The notes under the pieces are model-generated. The model saw only the letters and a list, made by a program, of their open reading frames with translations. It ran no database searches and had not been told where the DNA came from. Shown piece after piece: positions 35,113 through 45,437 of a DNA stretch of 64,000 nucleotides. The translations under genes were made by a program, and so were the position numbers. This DNA comes from Ceriagrion tenellum (lineage: Eukaryota; Arthropoda; Insecta; Odonata; Coenagrionidae), in the NCBI GenBank assembly GCA_963169105.1, contig OY720638.1, forward strand, positions 7,612,749 through 7,676,748. The letters are read 5' to 3'. Each line of letters opens with the position of its first letter. The stretch's first letter is position 1.

Positions 35113-35344
35113 GATGGGCAGAAGTTATGAAGATCTAAGGGCGGCAGCAGATGAGAGAGAAGAGCATCGGCCGATTCGACTCCCGCGCGGGGAATTAAGT
35201 CGAGCTTGTCTCGAGATTGAGGACTTAAGTTCATCGACTGTGCACAGTAAAAAGCCGATTTTAAGACAGAAAAGAGAACTGATTTTCAGAGGCAACATTT
35301 TTAAGGCTGTGCCAGTTGAATTTCACACCCATTTCCTAGTCTAA
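35113..35344 (+). mobile_element. Possible LINE C-terminal tail
   Basis: The frame beginning near 35111 reads GRSYEDLRAAADEREEHR. This resembles the terminal 'SYxEMKRxAxxRxxWR' block of RTE-like ORFs (compare CTSYNEMKRKAEKRDCW at 50020-50070). Only this short segment is similar. Confidence 0.3.
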
Positions 35345-35393
35345 GAATAAGGTAAATGCAGATCTGAATGTCACACCAAGTGTCACTGGTTGT

Positions 35394-35481
35394 GAGGTAG
35401 ACCCATGATAAATTTAAGACAGTTCTGATCTGACAGTGAGGTGGACCCATGTTGAATTTAAGACAGCCCTGGTCTGATAGT
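35394..35481 (+). repeat. Two tandem copies of a 44-bp unit
   Basis: 35394-35437 and 35438-35481 share GAGGT.GACCCATG...AATTTAAGACAG...CTGAT...AGT with a handful of substitutions. Confidence 0.8.
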
Positions 35482-35561
35482 AATCATTTTTCATCAATAT
35501 TCACTACCTATGGTTACGCTACCAAAGTTATAGAAACTACAAGCATTAGAGTATTTGGGAA

Positions 35562-35990
35562 CTACGAAAATGCACATAGATACAAGATATATATATTTTT
35601 TCTCAAATTAGCACTCACAAGATTTTTACAATTGTCAATGACACATTTTACAATTGGAGTAGTAACATTTTGCACATGGAGTGCTAGCAAAAATTGAGCT
35701 TCAATTTGTTTGTGCAAGTTGTCTTGTTGTTCCTGTTCCTCTGAACCCTCTCGTACATGAGCAGGCCCTTCATTTGGCACAAATCCCTCCACAACATTGT
35801 CAACAATTTCACCGCCATCCTGTTCTCGCTTTCGCACACAATGGTCCTTACTAATATGGGTTCTTCTGCTAGTAAACTTAGCGAAGGTTTTCACATTCTC
35901 ACACGATTAACTCATCGCCCGAAATGCATTCTATTTACTTACCATAAAATTTATAATTGGCAACGTGGAAGCCCCCACTTAAAACCACAC
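35562..35990 (-). other. Unclassified open frame with C2H2-like finger and helical tail
   Basis: The minus-strand frame (35894-35562, 110 codons) begins with KTFAKFTSRRTHISKDH, which matches the F-x5-L/F...H-x4-H half of a C2H2 finger; upstream cysteines, if any, are out of frame. An acidic region (EIVDNVVEGF...EGSEEQEQQ) and a helical segment follow (FLLALHVQNVTTPIVKCVIDNCKNLV). This arrangement recalls uncharacterised zinc-finger proteins that are multicopy in invertebrate genomes and probably element-derived. That is a pattern impression only; no nuclease domain is visible. Confidence 0.3.
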
Positions 35991-36918
35991 TCCGATATCG
36001 TCAGCAGATGCACCGTAACGTCAACTTGAACTTACTAGCCACTTTTAGATATAACCAACATTTTTATTAAAAATAAGGGAGCTGATAAACTATTTCGTGG
36101 AGTCACGAATTGGCGACGATAGCGAGCGATGGTATGGGCACACAAACTTTTATGTCTAACCACGCTAATGCGAAACCGGAAACGGCTCGAATCAGACAGA
36201 CACAGTCATTTCCCCATTTTTACCGCTAGATGCCGACAGCGCTGCCTGCTATCCTCACCAAATCGCGCCGATTTTCAACATGGAGTCCTTGCAAATCAAT
36301 GCAGGTGTGTGATTCTCACGTGAGCTGCTCCGTAAATGTAGACTACTACCGTATTACCACACTGCGTTTAAATTCAGATCGCATTGAAAACAAGATTTAC
36401 TTTTTACTGTGCACTAAACCTTATGAGATAGAGATCATTAATATCGGATGCATAATAGTTACTAATGTTCAGAGAACATTGAAGCACTATTATGCATCGA
36501 ATGCACTAACTATTCCCTCTTGACGACACAAAAATCTCGTCTTTATGGTCTTAACTGCTATGAAGACAACGGTAAAGGTTAGGCCTTCAAAGGATGGGGC
36601 TGAATTTTCAATTTCGATCAAACAAAACCATGTGTCTCCTTCAAACTCATTGAAATTTCTTGAAGTATTCCGCCTCTTCCCTTGCCATCGAATCAAATGT
36701 GTCACGGGGGTGTTATTCTAGCGAACCATGCCAAGACTTTGCGATGCACGTAGGGGTCATCGCTAGGAACTCACAATCCGACCACGCGACCATGGGTTAA
36801 CGGTCACGTGTCCGCAATCTCAGGGTGCCAGCGCCGAGCACTAACTCGCCATTTTGTTTAATGAAGAAGGATATAATCTCGCCACGCACAATTAGGCAAT
36901 ATCACGGAGTGAATAGCT
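35991..36918. other. Unassigned
   Basis: Several short frames (36129-36705) without motifs. Confidence 0.4.
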
Positions 36919-36919
36919 C

Positions 36920-36985
36920 ATACTTAAGTAAGGTCGATCACGAAGCTGAGCAACGAGAGAGTTGACAGGGTGACCGATTGATATT
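36920..36985 (+). pseudogene. Possible 5S rRNA-derived fragment
   Basis: GATCACGAAGCTGAGCAACG (36936-36955) followed at reduced distance by AGGGTGACCG (36967-36976) resembles the box A to box C control region of 5S rRNA (consensus GATC.CCGAAGTTAAGCAACG ... GGATGGGTGACCG), with an internal deletion. It may be a 5S pseudogene or a 5S-headed SINE fragment. The match is short. Confidence 0.35.
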
Positions 36986-37208
36986 CGTAAGACTGCAATC
37001 ATTGTAACATGTCCTCCTTATTCCTTTTCATTGCTCCGACAAACGAATGTGCGGAGATTCTGAGCTATATCAGAAGGTTGTACCATCAATGGCAGCCAAT
37101 GGCAGTGGGCGTCAGCGTCTTCAGGGGCTGTGCGTATTCATGTGACGGCCCGAAACGATTATTCCACACACGTCTACGCGCATTTCTTTTACGACGCTGC
37201 TACTTTAA

Positions 37209-37758
37209 GGTAGTTTGAGCGGAATATCATTTTACCTACAAATCAATGAATTTGGCGTCATTTTAATTAAAAATATCTCACCCTTCTAATGACACCAAAA
37301 ATTATACCCCTTACTACATTACTTTCGTCGGTATTCGCCAATAAATACCAGCCCTTTTACATGGGAAATGATGCGTGTATGCACTCCAGAGAGAAATAAT
37401 TTACAAAATGAGGAATTTATCACACTAAGATGTCGTAAAAAATTAGTAGCGTGTAGTTTGTACGTTTTCTTAACTATTTTTCAAATTAATCATATCATCA
37501 CCGCAATAGTCTCTTGGGTATCACAAAAAACCTGTTTTGAAGGAGTTTCAAACGCACCGCGCGAAAAAAATTAGTCAAGTTAAATATTTATTTAGATATT
37601 TTCATTTAGTTACTTACATTTTCTGTCGTATAACACTATATTACTGCACCATAAATAATGCAATATTTAAGTGATGTGTCCTACAGCTGGTGAAATTAAA
37701 ACGTATGATTCGAACATGAGCTCTATAATGACTAGTGAACTACCTAGCTCGGACTACC
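37209..37758 (+). mobile_element. MITE family M, copy 2 (forward)
   Basis: 550 bp, from GGTAGTTTGAGCG to CTCGGACTACC, flanked by TTAA (37205-37208) and TTAT (37759-37762). Full length and collinear with copies 1, 4 and 5. Non-coding. The preserved termini and one-base difference between flanks suggest a moderately young insertion. Confidence 0.85.
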
Positions 37759-37969
37759 TTATGGGTATCTGTTGCGCTGGCCTCTAGAATTAGGATTTAT
37801 ATTTAGCCTGAGCGCGCCGTAACTTCCCGTTTGTAGCTTCCTAGATAATAATGTTGACCGTGGGAGAAGCGCAAGTTTGTTGAAAATCAAGTAATCGCCT
37901 CGATGCGTATGAATTGCGAGTATATTTCTGCACATCTAGGGAGAAAAGTATGGGAGAAACGAGTAACGG

Positions 37970-38478
37970 GACGCGAAAATGTAGAAGACTTTTTGTTTGG
38001 ATGGTTTGAGCGAGATATTTCCCATATGCCACTATGAAAACCATATTCGAATTATACATTCTAGCTTCAGCAACTGTAATAATCATGGAGTGAATATTGT
38101 AATCTTGACGGAGCAAAAAGATTCTTTTATAAGAGTGAAGTTCTCAGTAATTGTAGAGAAATATCTCTATAAACTGGGGGATCGTGTTGGTGTGGTGGCT
38201 GGAGTACTGACTAACCATACGGACAGCCATGATTCAAATCCCTGCAAAGGAGGATGTATTTCAGAGGAAACCCGATCCCTACTTGAGTGTCTTGTGGAGG
38301 GCACTTAAAGTACAGTACTCCGCCTGTCGGATGAGACGTTAAACCGTGGTTCCCTTGGCGCTTTTTTTAAGAGGAGGCTAATGCCGACGCCGGGTTTCTA
38401 TCCACCTTTCCTCCCTTACCTGTCTCCTATTACGCAAATGACCTAAGCAGTCAGTCGCCTCCCCAAAAAATCTAATCC
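37970..38478 (+). repeat. Inverted duplication, left arm (MITE end + SINE)
   Basis: This arm is the reverse complement of 39474-39985, nearly identical over the first 350 bases and diverging near its inner edge. It contains the terminal part of a MITE (TTTGGATGGTTTGAGCGAGATA near 37988), about 160 bases of MITE interior, one copy of the SINE's target site (38160-38172) and the SINE itself (38173 onward). A short non-MITE flank (37970-37985) is also included, so this is a segmental duplication rather than two insertions. The frame 37997-38308 reads the same in both arms but is not a gene. Confidence 0.85.
38173..38478 (+). repeat. tRNA-derived SINE, plus copy in left arm
   Basis: The head reads GTGGTGGCTGGAGTACTGAC (A-box region, 38193-38212) and CATGATTCAAATCCC (B box, about 38229-38243). 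A body with the block GGATGAGACGTTAAACCG (38328-38345) and a tail CCTCCCCAAAAAATCTAATCC follow. The GATGAGACGTTAAAC block is of the kind shared between SINE and LINE 3' regions. The 3' copy of its target duplication is missing here because the duplication breakpoint lies at the tail. Confidence 0.7.
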
Positions 38479-39096
38479 GAGAAAGGAAGTGAGCAACCCG
38501 AACTCTTACACGGGGAGAAATGATCGTGAACACAAGATGAATTTCGGTCACCAATGACTAATGAACGATTGTTTTCATTCCTCATCCCTGGCAGCGGCCA
38601 ATCCCAGAACTGCAAGGACGTTTTCAGCCGAGGAGCACAGCCCCCTCGATTAGACAGATAGAACTTCACAGAAATATATCATCACCACCTTCAAGCGAGG
38701 CGACCGATCCGAGTTTTTTTCCCATCAGTGCCCTGTTTTTTCAGCCTCGTGGCTTTCAGGTATCTCCCTCGGCGCATATCACACGGCTTGCGCGTCGGGA
38801 CGGCGGCGGTCCAACGGGCGATTGCGAGGATCGGTTCGTCCCGACAAAGGCGATACTTTCGTTCTGCCGCATTGCTTAGAGCGTGGAGAGGAGGGGGCGC
38901 CGAAACACCCGAGTCACCCTTGGGAAGTGGTGATGTCATCTCGTGTGGATCGCCACGTCCGAGAGGAATGCATTCTATTCGATCACGGACGATCGGCGCT
39001 CGGCGAGCTCCCGGTGCTGCTCACTCTGTGAAATCGGCCTCCGGACGAAAGCCGACTCGACCACCGAAGTTAACGCGAGATTGAACAATTGAAGCC
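38479..39096. other. Spacer of the inverted duplication, GC-rich at 38690-39075
   Basis: Unique-looking DNA between the inverted arm and MITE copy 3. The right half is CG-rich with open frames on both strands (38691-38939 minus, 38728-39084 plus), which I attribute to composition. No domain is recognised. Confidence 0.4.
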
Positions 39097-39100
39097 TTAA

Positions 39101-39956
39101 GGTAGTTTGAGCGAGATATCATTTCACTAAGGTCTCATTTAGAGGAGATAATATCTCCACCCTCAAAAGATGCCAATATATCTGCCCCTTACCGCACTTC
39201 TTTCCTAGATATGCAATGCCAAAAAATACCATCCATTGAACCTGGGAAATGGTACGTCTATGCACTCTTGATAGACATTATTTTAAAAATAAGGGACTCA
39301 ATGACATTTTGATCTCGTCAAGTGATAAGTGTAAGGTTTGTATATTTTTTCAACTACTTAGATAAACAAATCATTAAGTCACAGCAGTATTTTTTCCAGA
39401 ATCACAAAAAATCTTCCGTTGTGAAGGATTTTTAATCGTTCCGCGTGAAAAAGGGTCAAAAAGCTTATAGAGATATTGGATTGGATATTTGGGGAGGCGA
39501 CCGACAGCTAAGGTCATTTGCGCCATAGGGGACAGGTTTGGGAGAAGGGTGGATAGAAACCCGGCGTCGGCATTAGCCTACTCTTAACGATAGGCGCCAA
39601 GGGAACCACGGTTTAACGTCTCATCCGACAAGCGGAGTACTGTACTTGAAGTGCCCTCCACAAGACACTCAAGTAGGGATCGGGTTTCCTCTGAAATACA
39701 TCCTCCTTTGCAGGGATTTGAATCATGGCTGTCCGTATGGTTAGTCAGTACTCCAGCCACCACACCAACACGATCCCCCAGTTTATAGAGATATTTCTCT
39801 ACAATTACTGAGAACTTCACTCTTATAAAAGAATCTTTTTGCTCCGTCAAGATTACAATATTCACTCCATGATTATTACAGTTGCTGAAGCTAGAATGTA
39901 TAATTCGAATATGGTTTTCATAGTGGCATATGGGAAATATCTCGCTCAAACCATCC
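39101..39956 (+). mobile_element. MITE family M, copy 3 (forward), interrupted by a SINE
   Basis: It begins GGTAGTTTGAGCGAGATATC after TTAA (39097-39100) and ends ATCTCGCTCAAACCATCC. A minus-strand SINE (39478-39782) splits it, flanked by a perfect 13-bp duplication TTATAGAGATATT (39465-39477 and 39783-39795). Removing the SINE restores a MITE of about the family length. The interior is more diverged than the other copies, suggesting an older or distinct subfamily member. Confidence 0.8.
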
Positions 39957-39985
39957 AAACAAAAAGTCTTCTACATTTTCGCGTC
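39474..39985 (-). repeat. Inverted duplication, right arm
   Basis: Reverse complement of 37970-38478. Here the SINE is complete with both target duplications, so this arm looks like the original and the left arm the derived copy. Confidence 0.85.
39478..39782 (-). repeat. tRNA-derived SINE, minus copy with 13-bp target duplication
   Basis: About 305 bp. Head at the right (CTGGGGGATCGTG on the minus strand), tail at the left. Target duplication TTATAGAGATATT on both sides. Proof of retrotransposition into MITE copy 3. Confidence 0.85.
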
Positions 39986-40004
39986 GAGTAAAAAAGATTT
40001 TTAA

Positions 40005-40440
40005 GACTTTTTTTTTTTTCAATTTGCCTTTATTGCATTTTTTTAAATCAGGACCTTCTAAGCCACATGGCTTGTCAGAAGGTTCCATAGTATTCATACC
40101 AGCGGCATGTTACATAGTGGAAAATAATATTAACATACATAAAACAGAACTCAAAACACATCTCATTGGAGAAGAAAAACTTAAAAAACCTGTAACATGA
40201 ATACATTTGCCATAGTATAACATAATATTGCAATGATATAAGTAAAAAAAAATTCACAAATATTCACAGAAATGTAACATATTCATAAATATAGTGCTTA
40301 GTTTTAAGGGATTACAGATTCACAATATCATTAATTAACCACTCCTTGATACTTTTTTTAATTTCTGCCATTCTTTTTAAATTTAAATTTTCCAAGCATA
40401 TTACCTAAAACAATCCACCCCAAGCTTCGAGAGCTATCCA
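40005..40440 (-). mobile_element. Probable LINE 3' end with poly(A)
   Basis: On the minus strand an AT-rich tract ends ...ATGCAATAAAGGCAAATTG followed by a run of A (40008-40020 as T on plus). An AATAAA signal lies about 10 bases upstream of the A run. The region before it lacks a readable ORF, although CTTGGGGTGGATTG near 40425 may be the end of one. A SINE or processed cDNA end is also possible. Confidence 0.4.
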
Positions 40441-40846
40441 TTTAAAAACGATACGCACGCAGTCAATTCTACGGAAGACTGAATATCAAACTGAATATCT
40501 GCTTTCATGACGATGACGAACCCGTTTAAACTTAAACATAAAGGAGTAAACAAAATCTTCAGAGACAGTAAAATATCTTGGAATTACCTTAACATCTGAT
40601 ATATCGTGGGGATTACACATACAGAACGTATGTTGCGCAGCATTAAAGAAACAAGGGTTTGTTAAACGTATAATAGGAAGATCCTCGGATGAAAAAGTCA
40701 AAGAGATGCTACTTCGCTCTGGTTAGGCCACACCTCGAATACGCCGCGTGCATTTGGGACCCTGGTCAAATAGATTTCACCAAAAACTTAATAAATCACA
40801 AAGGAAAGCAGCGCGCTTCGTTAAAACTGCTACGAGCGTACATATA

Positions 40847-43312
40847 GGGCCGTATCGTCAGTCTCTCCTCCTAATCTCTCCTTCACGAGAGCGGCCTCCT
40901 ATTGGGAGGACGATATTACGATCGTGAGATCGTAATATCGTCATTCATGGAGGTCTCCTTCGCCTCCCAATAGGAGGAGGGATTGTTGTCGTTCGCGGAC
41001 TGATCCGTTCCGAGATCCGCTCAGTTCATCAAACAAAGACGTTACTAACATAACAGTCAACAATATTCATTGTGGAGCAAAATCATTGAAATGAGGAAGT
41101 TTAGCTGCTATGCTTTTTCGTAAAATATATTAATATAATTGAAGATTAGAACCAACTCTGTTACTTTGTCGACCAACGGAAAGTACTGGGTGAAGATGCA
41201 AGATGAATTCAATGGAAACGGGAACATGAACGAGGTAATTACACATTAGTTTATTGGTTTGGCATATTGGTGATTGTATTGGCTATGAAGTATCGTAGTA
41301 TATAATGTGCTACAGGTAAATCAAACTAGTTAGCATTACATTACAAGAATATCTCGACGTTGAATTGTTTTCTCTTGTCCGACGAGTCGTGTGTCGTGGG
41401 ATATTAAATATACGGTTAGAGTACGTGATCGCGTACATGTCAAATCTAATGACCTTATCGCGATATAATAAATTCCGGTAGTTTATATAAACAACTGTGC
41501 TTTACATAGCCAATGCATTTAAAAAATCCAAACCGCTGATTACTCCCCATTCACTCTTTCTTGAGTTCTATGGTGCTGTAAATCAAGGCTGTCCCCAGTT
41601 CTTCATTGATGTCCGTTGGATTTCCTTTCGTCCGAATTTCCTTCCCATGAGTTCCGGAGAAGGGTCCTGTTAATTTACCTAGCATTGTATTCTCACTGAA
41701 CTGTTGTTGGAGTGCCGTTCTTGTTTTGAACTTTGTGAAAATCTTTATACCTGTGATTCTACAAGAAAGTTATAATTTCTGCGAATAAAATTTAATTTGT
41801 CCCGATATGTTTCCCTTTCATTTGAAGCTACGGCTATATAAGAACTTTGTTCCAGGTACAATAGCACGGTTAATAAAGAGCCTGCTTCGATGATAACTGG
41901 TTGCGGAAACATGATGCTGCAAGTTATGACGACCCGCAGGTAATTAGATTTGTGATCCATTACTTTCTAGCGAATAGTACCTTAAAAGAATGTTTATGCT
42001 TAATTAATTAATATAGGTATGATTTTCCGGAACAGTAAAGGACAGTGGTTCAAATTATTAGTGCGTTAATATTGAAATCTTACCATTTTGCAACCGCTAT
42101 TAGCTCCGTACGCCAATGTCGTTCACATTTGCTTAGGATGTAGTTTCAATAAATGCAGTTTTAACTATTTTAATACTTTATTAGTTTGGAAGTAAAAATA
42201 TGAATTACATCAGGAGGTATCACCTCAGCCTTCGTAGATCCAATTGAAATTGGCAAGGAGTTATTTTAATCAACAGAGGCAAATAATGATAGAACATACG
42301 TGCACTGATATGTTTATGAAGACAATTCATGATTTCATACCACCAACACCGTGATTTCAGCGCCATATGCACATCGTCAACTGTGACGTCAGCGTTGACA
42401 ATCTGTAAACAACAAAACCATGTATTTAATACAAAGATAATCTTGAAAATATCACTTCATTGAAATTGAACACCTCAACAATGCATTACGTAGAATGAAC
42501 TTTGGGTGCTATGATAAGCTAATAGAAACTATCTTTTACTGGGGATCAATGATATTTGGGTATTCGTTCTCGCGATTTGGTTACCACTTTCGCAGAATAA
42601 TTCATAGGACGTAATTATATAATTTGCATTCATGGAAATCAATCATATTTTAATCAATAAATCAAATATTTACGTGAAGTTTGGCACAAAACACTGCCAT
42701 GGTCGGATTATAAAAATAAAGCAAAATGTCAAAAACTTGTGGGCAGCATTAGCGTTTGATAACATTCGTACACAGCGTAGAGGTCACATGATATCCATGT
42801 CGTTATTAATAATTCTCGATAATGTTAAAAGAGAAAAAATTTCTCCTACCTGAGAGCTGCTGGAAGCGGAAAAACCACAGGGCTGTCCATGTCTTCATGA
42901 TCGGTGGCGTACGTAATACGTCTATTGCTGTTCGCTAGTGACAACATTAGCATACGCATATCAGTAATTGTCACTTATAAAACCTGGTCCCAGGCCGAAA
43001 AAATATATCTGAAGATGATCCCACCACATTCTATCATCTATCAAGCGTTGCAAAGGTATAAAATCATGGAAATTGTTGCAAATATATTCCAATAAATCAT
43101 CGAGATGGTCGTCTGGTACTTCCAGTCCGCGGCCATTTGTAAACAATTAGGAGGAGGCGTTCTAATAGAAGCATTGCCCATGGTAACCTTCGATTAGAAG
43201 GTCTCCTTCGACTCCTAATTGGAGGAGAGGAGAGTCTCTCGAACTGAAATCTCTCCTTAAGGAGAGTTAGGAGGTGAAGGTCGCCTTCAAGGAGGATCTG
43301 ACGATACGGGCC
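40847..43312. mobile_element. 2,466-bp TIR DNA transposon, 3-bp ATA target duplication
   Basis: Termini are GGGCCGTATCGTCAG (40847-40861) and CTGACGATACGGGCC (43298-43312): 15-bp inverted repeats with one mismatch. ATA occurs on both flanks (40844-40846 and 43313-43315), and the LINE-B reading frame is collinear across the gap. A 3-bp duplication and GGGCC termini recall PIF/Harbinger, but ATA is not the usual TWA and no DDE transposase is readable. Subterminal regions are full of GGAGG/CCTCC hairpins. Candidate coding remnants on the minus strand near 42961-43146 (VPDDHLDDLLEYICNNFHDFIPLQRL...) are not recognised. It is probably non-autonomous or decayed. Confidence 0.8.
40895..40977. repeat. 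Nested perfect hairpins near the left end of the TIR transposon
   Basis: Outer stem: 40895-40909 (CCTCCTATTGGGAGG) pairs with 40963-40977. Inner stem: 40909-40923 (GACGATATTACGATC) pairs with 40928-40942 across a 4-base loop GTGA. Each stem is 15 bp with no mismatch. Comparable GGAGG/CCTCC hairpins occur near 43140-43290 at the other end. Subterminal structures like this can be transposase-binding or replication-related sites. Confidence 0.85.
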
Positions 43313-43640
43313 ATAGTGTCTCACAACTTTTAGAGGGATTAAGGTGGGAGCCCCTAGTGACTCGGAGGCTACACGCCAAGCTTAGTTTGCTTGATAAATT
43401 CAGAATTGATATTTTTCAGAGCGTCAAAGAGAATATTATCATGACTCCTCACTACATCTCTAGGTCTGACAGATGCGAAGAGATACTCTGTCGAACAGAT
43501 AGGTGCAAAAACTCGTTCTTTCCGCGCACAATAAGCGACCACAATACAAACTGAGCTCCTATAAATACACTCCCATGGTACATGTCACCATTTCACCTCC
43601 AAACATTTTACATCTTTAAACGGGGTATTATGCAGATGTG

Positions 43641-44083
43641 TAAAAGAGTTAATGAAAGAGACTCCGCGTCTAAGGTGTATGTGCTCGAGAAAGGTTGCAG
43701 AGGCAGTCAAATTTCTGGATGGGAAGATAATCGCCGCTCATAATCTAATAATAGCAGCGATTGAATGAAATTTGCTCACATCGAAGAGAAAAGCAAATCA
43801 TGACTGGCAAGAAAATGGGACACAACTCGTGTGACAAATGAGCGAAATCGAGAGAAAAAATAAATTTGACGATCACGGCATGGCCGAGGAGGATCTGGCG
43901 CGGGCGATGCGCTCCGCGGCAGGCAGTTCTCACAGTGGGCAGGGAGGAGGTGGGGTTGGCGGGGAGGGAGAGGGGAGGGGGGAGAGGCGGCGATCTCCGG
44001 CGCGAGTCCATGGGACGGGCGTTGGGAACGGCGGCTGCATTTTACTCGCGCGGCGATTGACGCTCAATTCGACCGACCTCACC
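43641..44083. other. Unassigned, with a GC-rich patch at 43865-44062
   Basis: The GC-rich patch has frames open on both strands (43745-44011 minus, 43838-44092 plus) with Gly/Arg-rich translations. No domain. It ends exactly where LINE-A begins. Confidence 0.4.
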
Positions 44084-44617
44084 GTAGATTAAATTATAGG
44101 TTTAACCTCTTAACTAAATTTCAGGAAAAACATTTCTCTGGCGACGTGAAAAACATACTATTAACCCCCTCGTACTACGGCAGATTAGAACGCGCCAGGA
44201 AAATTAGAGAGACAGATTGTAGAACCGATAGGTATAAAATGTCATTTTTTCCGCGTACCATTCGGGACCATAACAGCTGAGATCGTCGTCATGAATAGAG
44301 TGGATAGTGAGATTAGCTAGACTGTAGATCTTTCTCTTTGTAATCTCTACGTTCTTATTTATGCATGATGTAAATATTGATGCTCTTATTTATGCATGAG
44401 ATTTTGAATCTGTAGTAGTAGTCTTTGTACCCCTTGCATGTTGGAACGATTAATGATAGAATGTTTCATGGTTAGTAGATTTTAAATGGGCGCGTTGCAT
44501 GTGTGGTACGCTGGTTTCAACGTAGTTTGGGCGTTCTGCCGTATAATTCATGAATGCCTAGTGTGGAATCACCAACTGCCACACACCCTTTGGGTGGCTC
44601 GCAGGGTATGATGTAGA
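44084..44617 (+). mobile_element. LINE-A, 5'-truncated copy 1
   Basis: Starts at the equivalent of RLN(Y/H)RFNLLTKFQEKHFSGDVKNILLTPSYYGRLERA...TDRYKMSFFPRTIRDHN and runs through a conserved 3' untranslated region to GCAGGGTATGATGTAGATAAA. It is collinear with 57210-57978 and with the reverse complement of 60387-60930. The C-terminal codons are still in frame from 44084 to about 44279. Typical TPRT 5' truncation; no clear target duplication was found. Confidence 0.8.
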
Positions 44618-44878
44618 TAAAAGTCGAATAAGAGAGGTGCGCATTCTGTGTGGATTGGCGACGCGCGATCGGCTGATGGACGAGAGGCCGCGGGTGGAGG
44701 GGGGTGCGAGGGAACATTTGGCATGGAGAAGGAGTAAATGACGGATTTTCCCAAATGTGTGCGGAGCAATCGAAACGGCAGAAAGTGTCGCTGTGCGGAT
44801 TGCGAAAGTGCGATGGAAAGGGAGCTGTGAGACTCCAAGGCACAGCGCCACATTGATGCGAAAGAGCGGAGGATTTTA

Positions 44879-45433
44879 GGTAGTCCGAGCGAAATATCAT
44901 TTTACCTAGAAATCAATGAATTTGGTCTCATTTTAAAGAAAAACATCTCACCTATCCAATAACACCAAAAATTTAACCCCTTACCGCATTACTTTCGTCG
45001 GTATTTGCCAAAAAAATACCAGCCTTTTTGCATGGGAAATGGTATGTCTATGTATCCACAGAGACATTATTTACAATATGAGGTATTTCTAACACTAAGA
45101 TGTCGTAAAAAAATTAACAGCGTGTAGTTTTTATGTTTTCTCAACTATATTTGAAGATTAATCATATTGTCACGGAAGTAAGTTCGTCAGTATCATAAAA
45201 AACCTTCCGTTTTGAAGGAGTTTCAAACGCACCGCGCGAAAAAAGTTAATCAAATTGAAGACTTATGCAGACATTTTCATTTAATTACTTACCACTTCTG
45301 TCATATAATACTGTATCATTGCACCATTAATAATGCAATATTTAATTGATGTGTCCTATAGCTGGTGAAATTAAAACGTACAATTCGAATATGGTCTCTA
45401 TTATGACTAGGGAATTATCTCGCTCGGACAACC
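44879..45433 (+). mobile_element. MITE family M, copy 4 (forward)
   Basis: 555 bp, GGTAGTCCGAGCGAAATATC...ATCTCGCTCGGACAACC, flanked by TTTA on the left and TTAA on the right (45434-45437). Complete and close to copies 2 and 7 in sequence. Confidence 0.85.
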
Positions 45434-45437
45434 TTAA

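Larger units (their letters stand above)
40497..43640 (+). mobile_element. LINE-B, C-terminal RT region, split by a TIR transposon
   Basis: Left part (40497-40846): ETVKYLGITLTSDISWGLHIQNVCCAALKKQGFVKRIIG..., then YAA/CIWDPGQ-like sequence, then QRKAARFVKTATSVHI. Right part (from 43313): VSQLL.GLRWEPLVTRRLHAKLSLLDKF...TDRCKNSFFPRTISDHN. These are consecutive segments of one Jockey/CR1-group ORF, including the near-universal 'SFFPRTIxDHN' C-terminal block. The break falls exactly at the ends of the 40847-43312 element, with ATA on both sides. The 3' tail is GGGGTATTATGCAGATGTG (about 43620). The ORF also has its own frameshift near 40715, so it was already decaying or has decayed since. Confidence 0.8.

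Noticed and set aside
37997..38308. A 103-codon frame repeated exactly at 39584-39958
   Set aside because: It crosses a MITE end and a SINE head. The conservation comes from the recent inverted duplication, not from coding selection.
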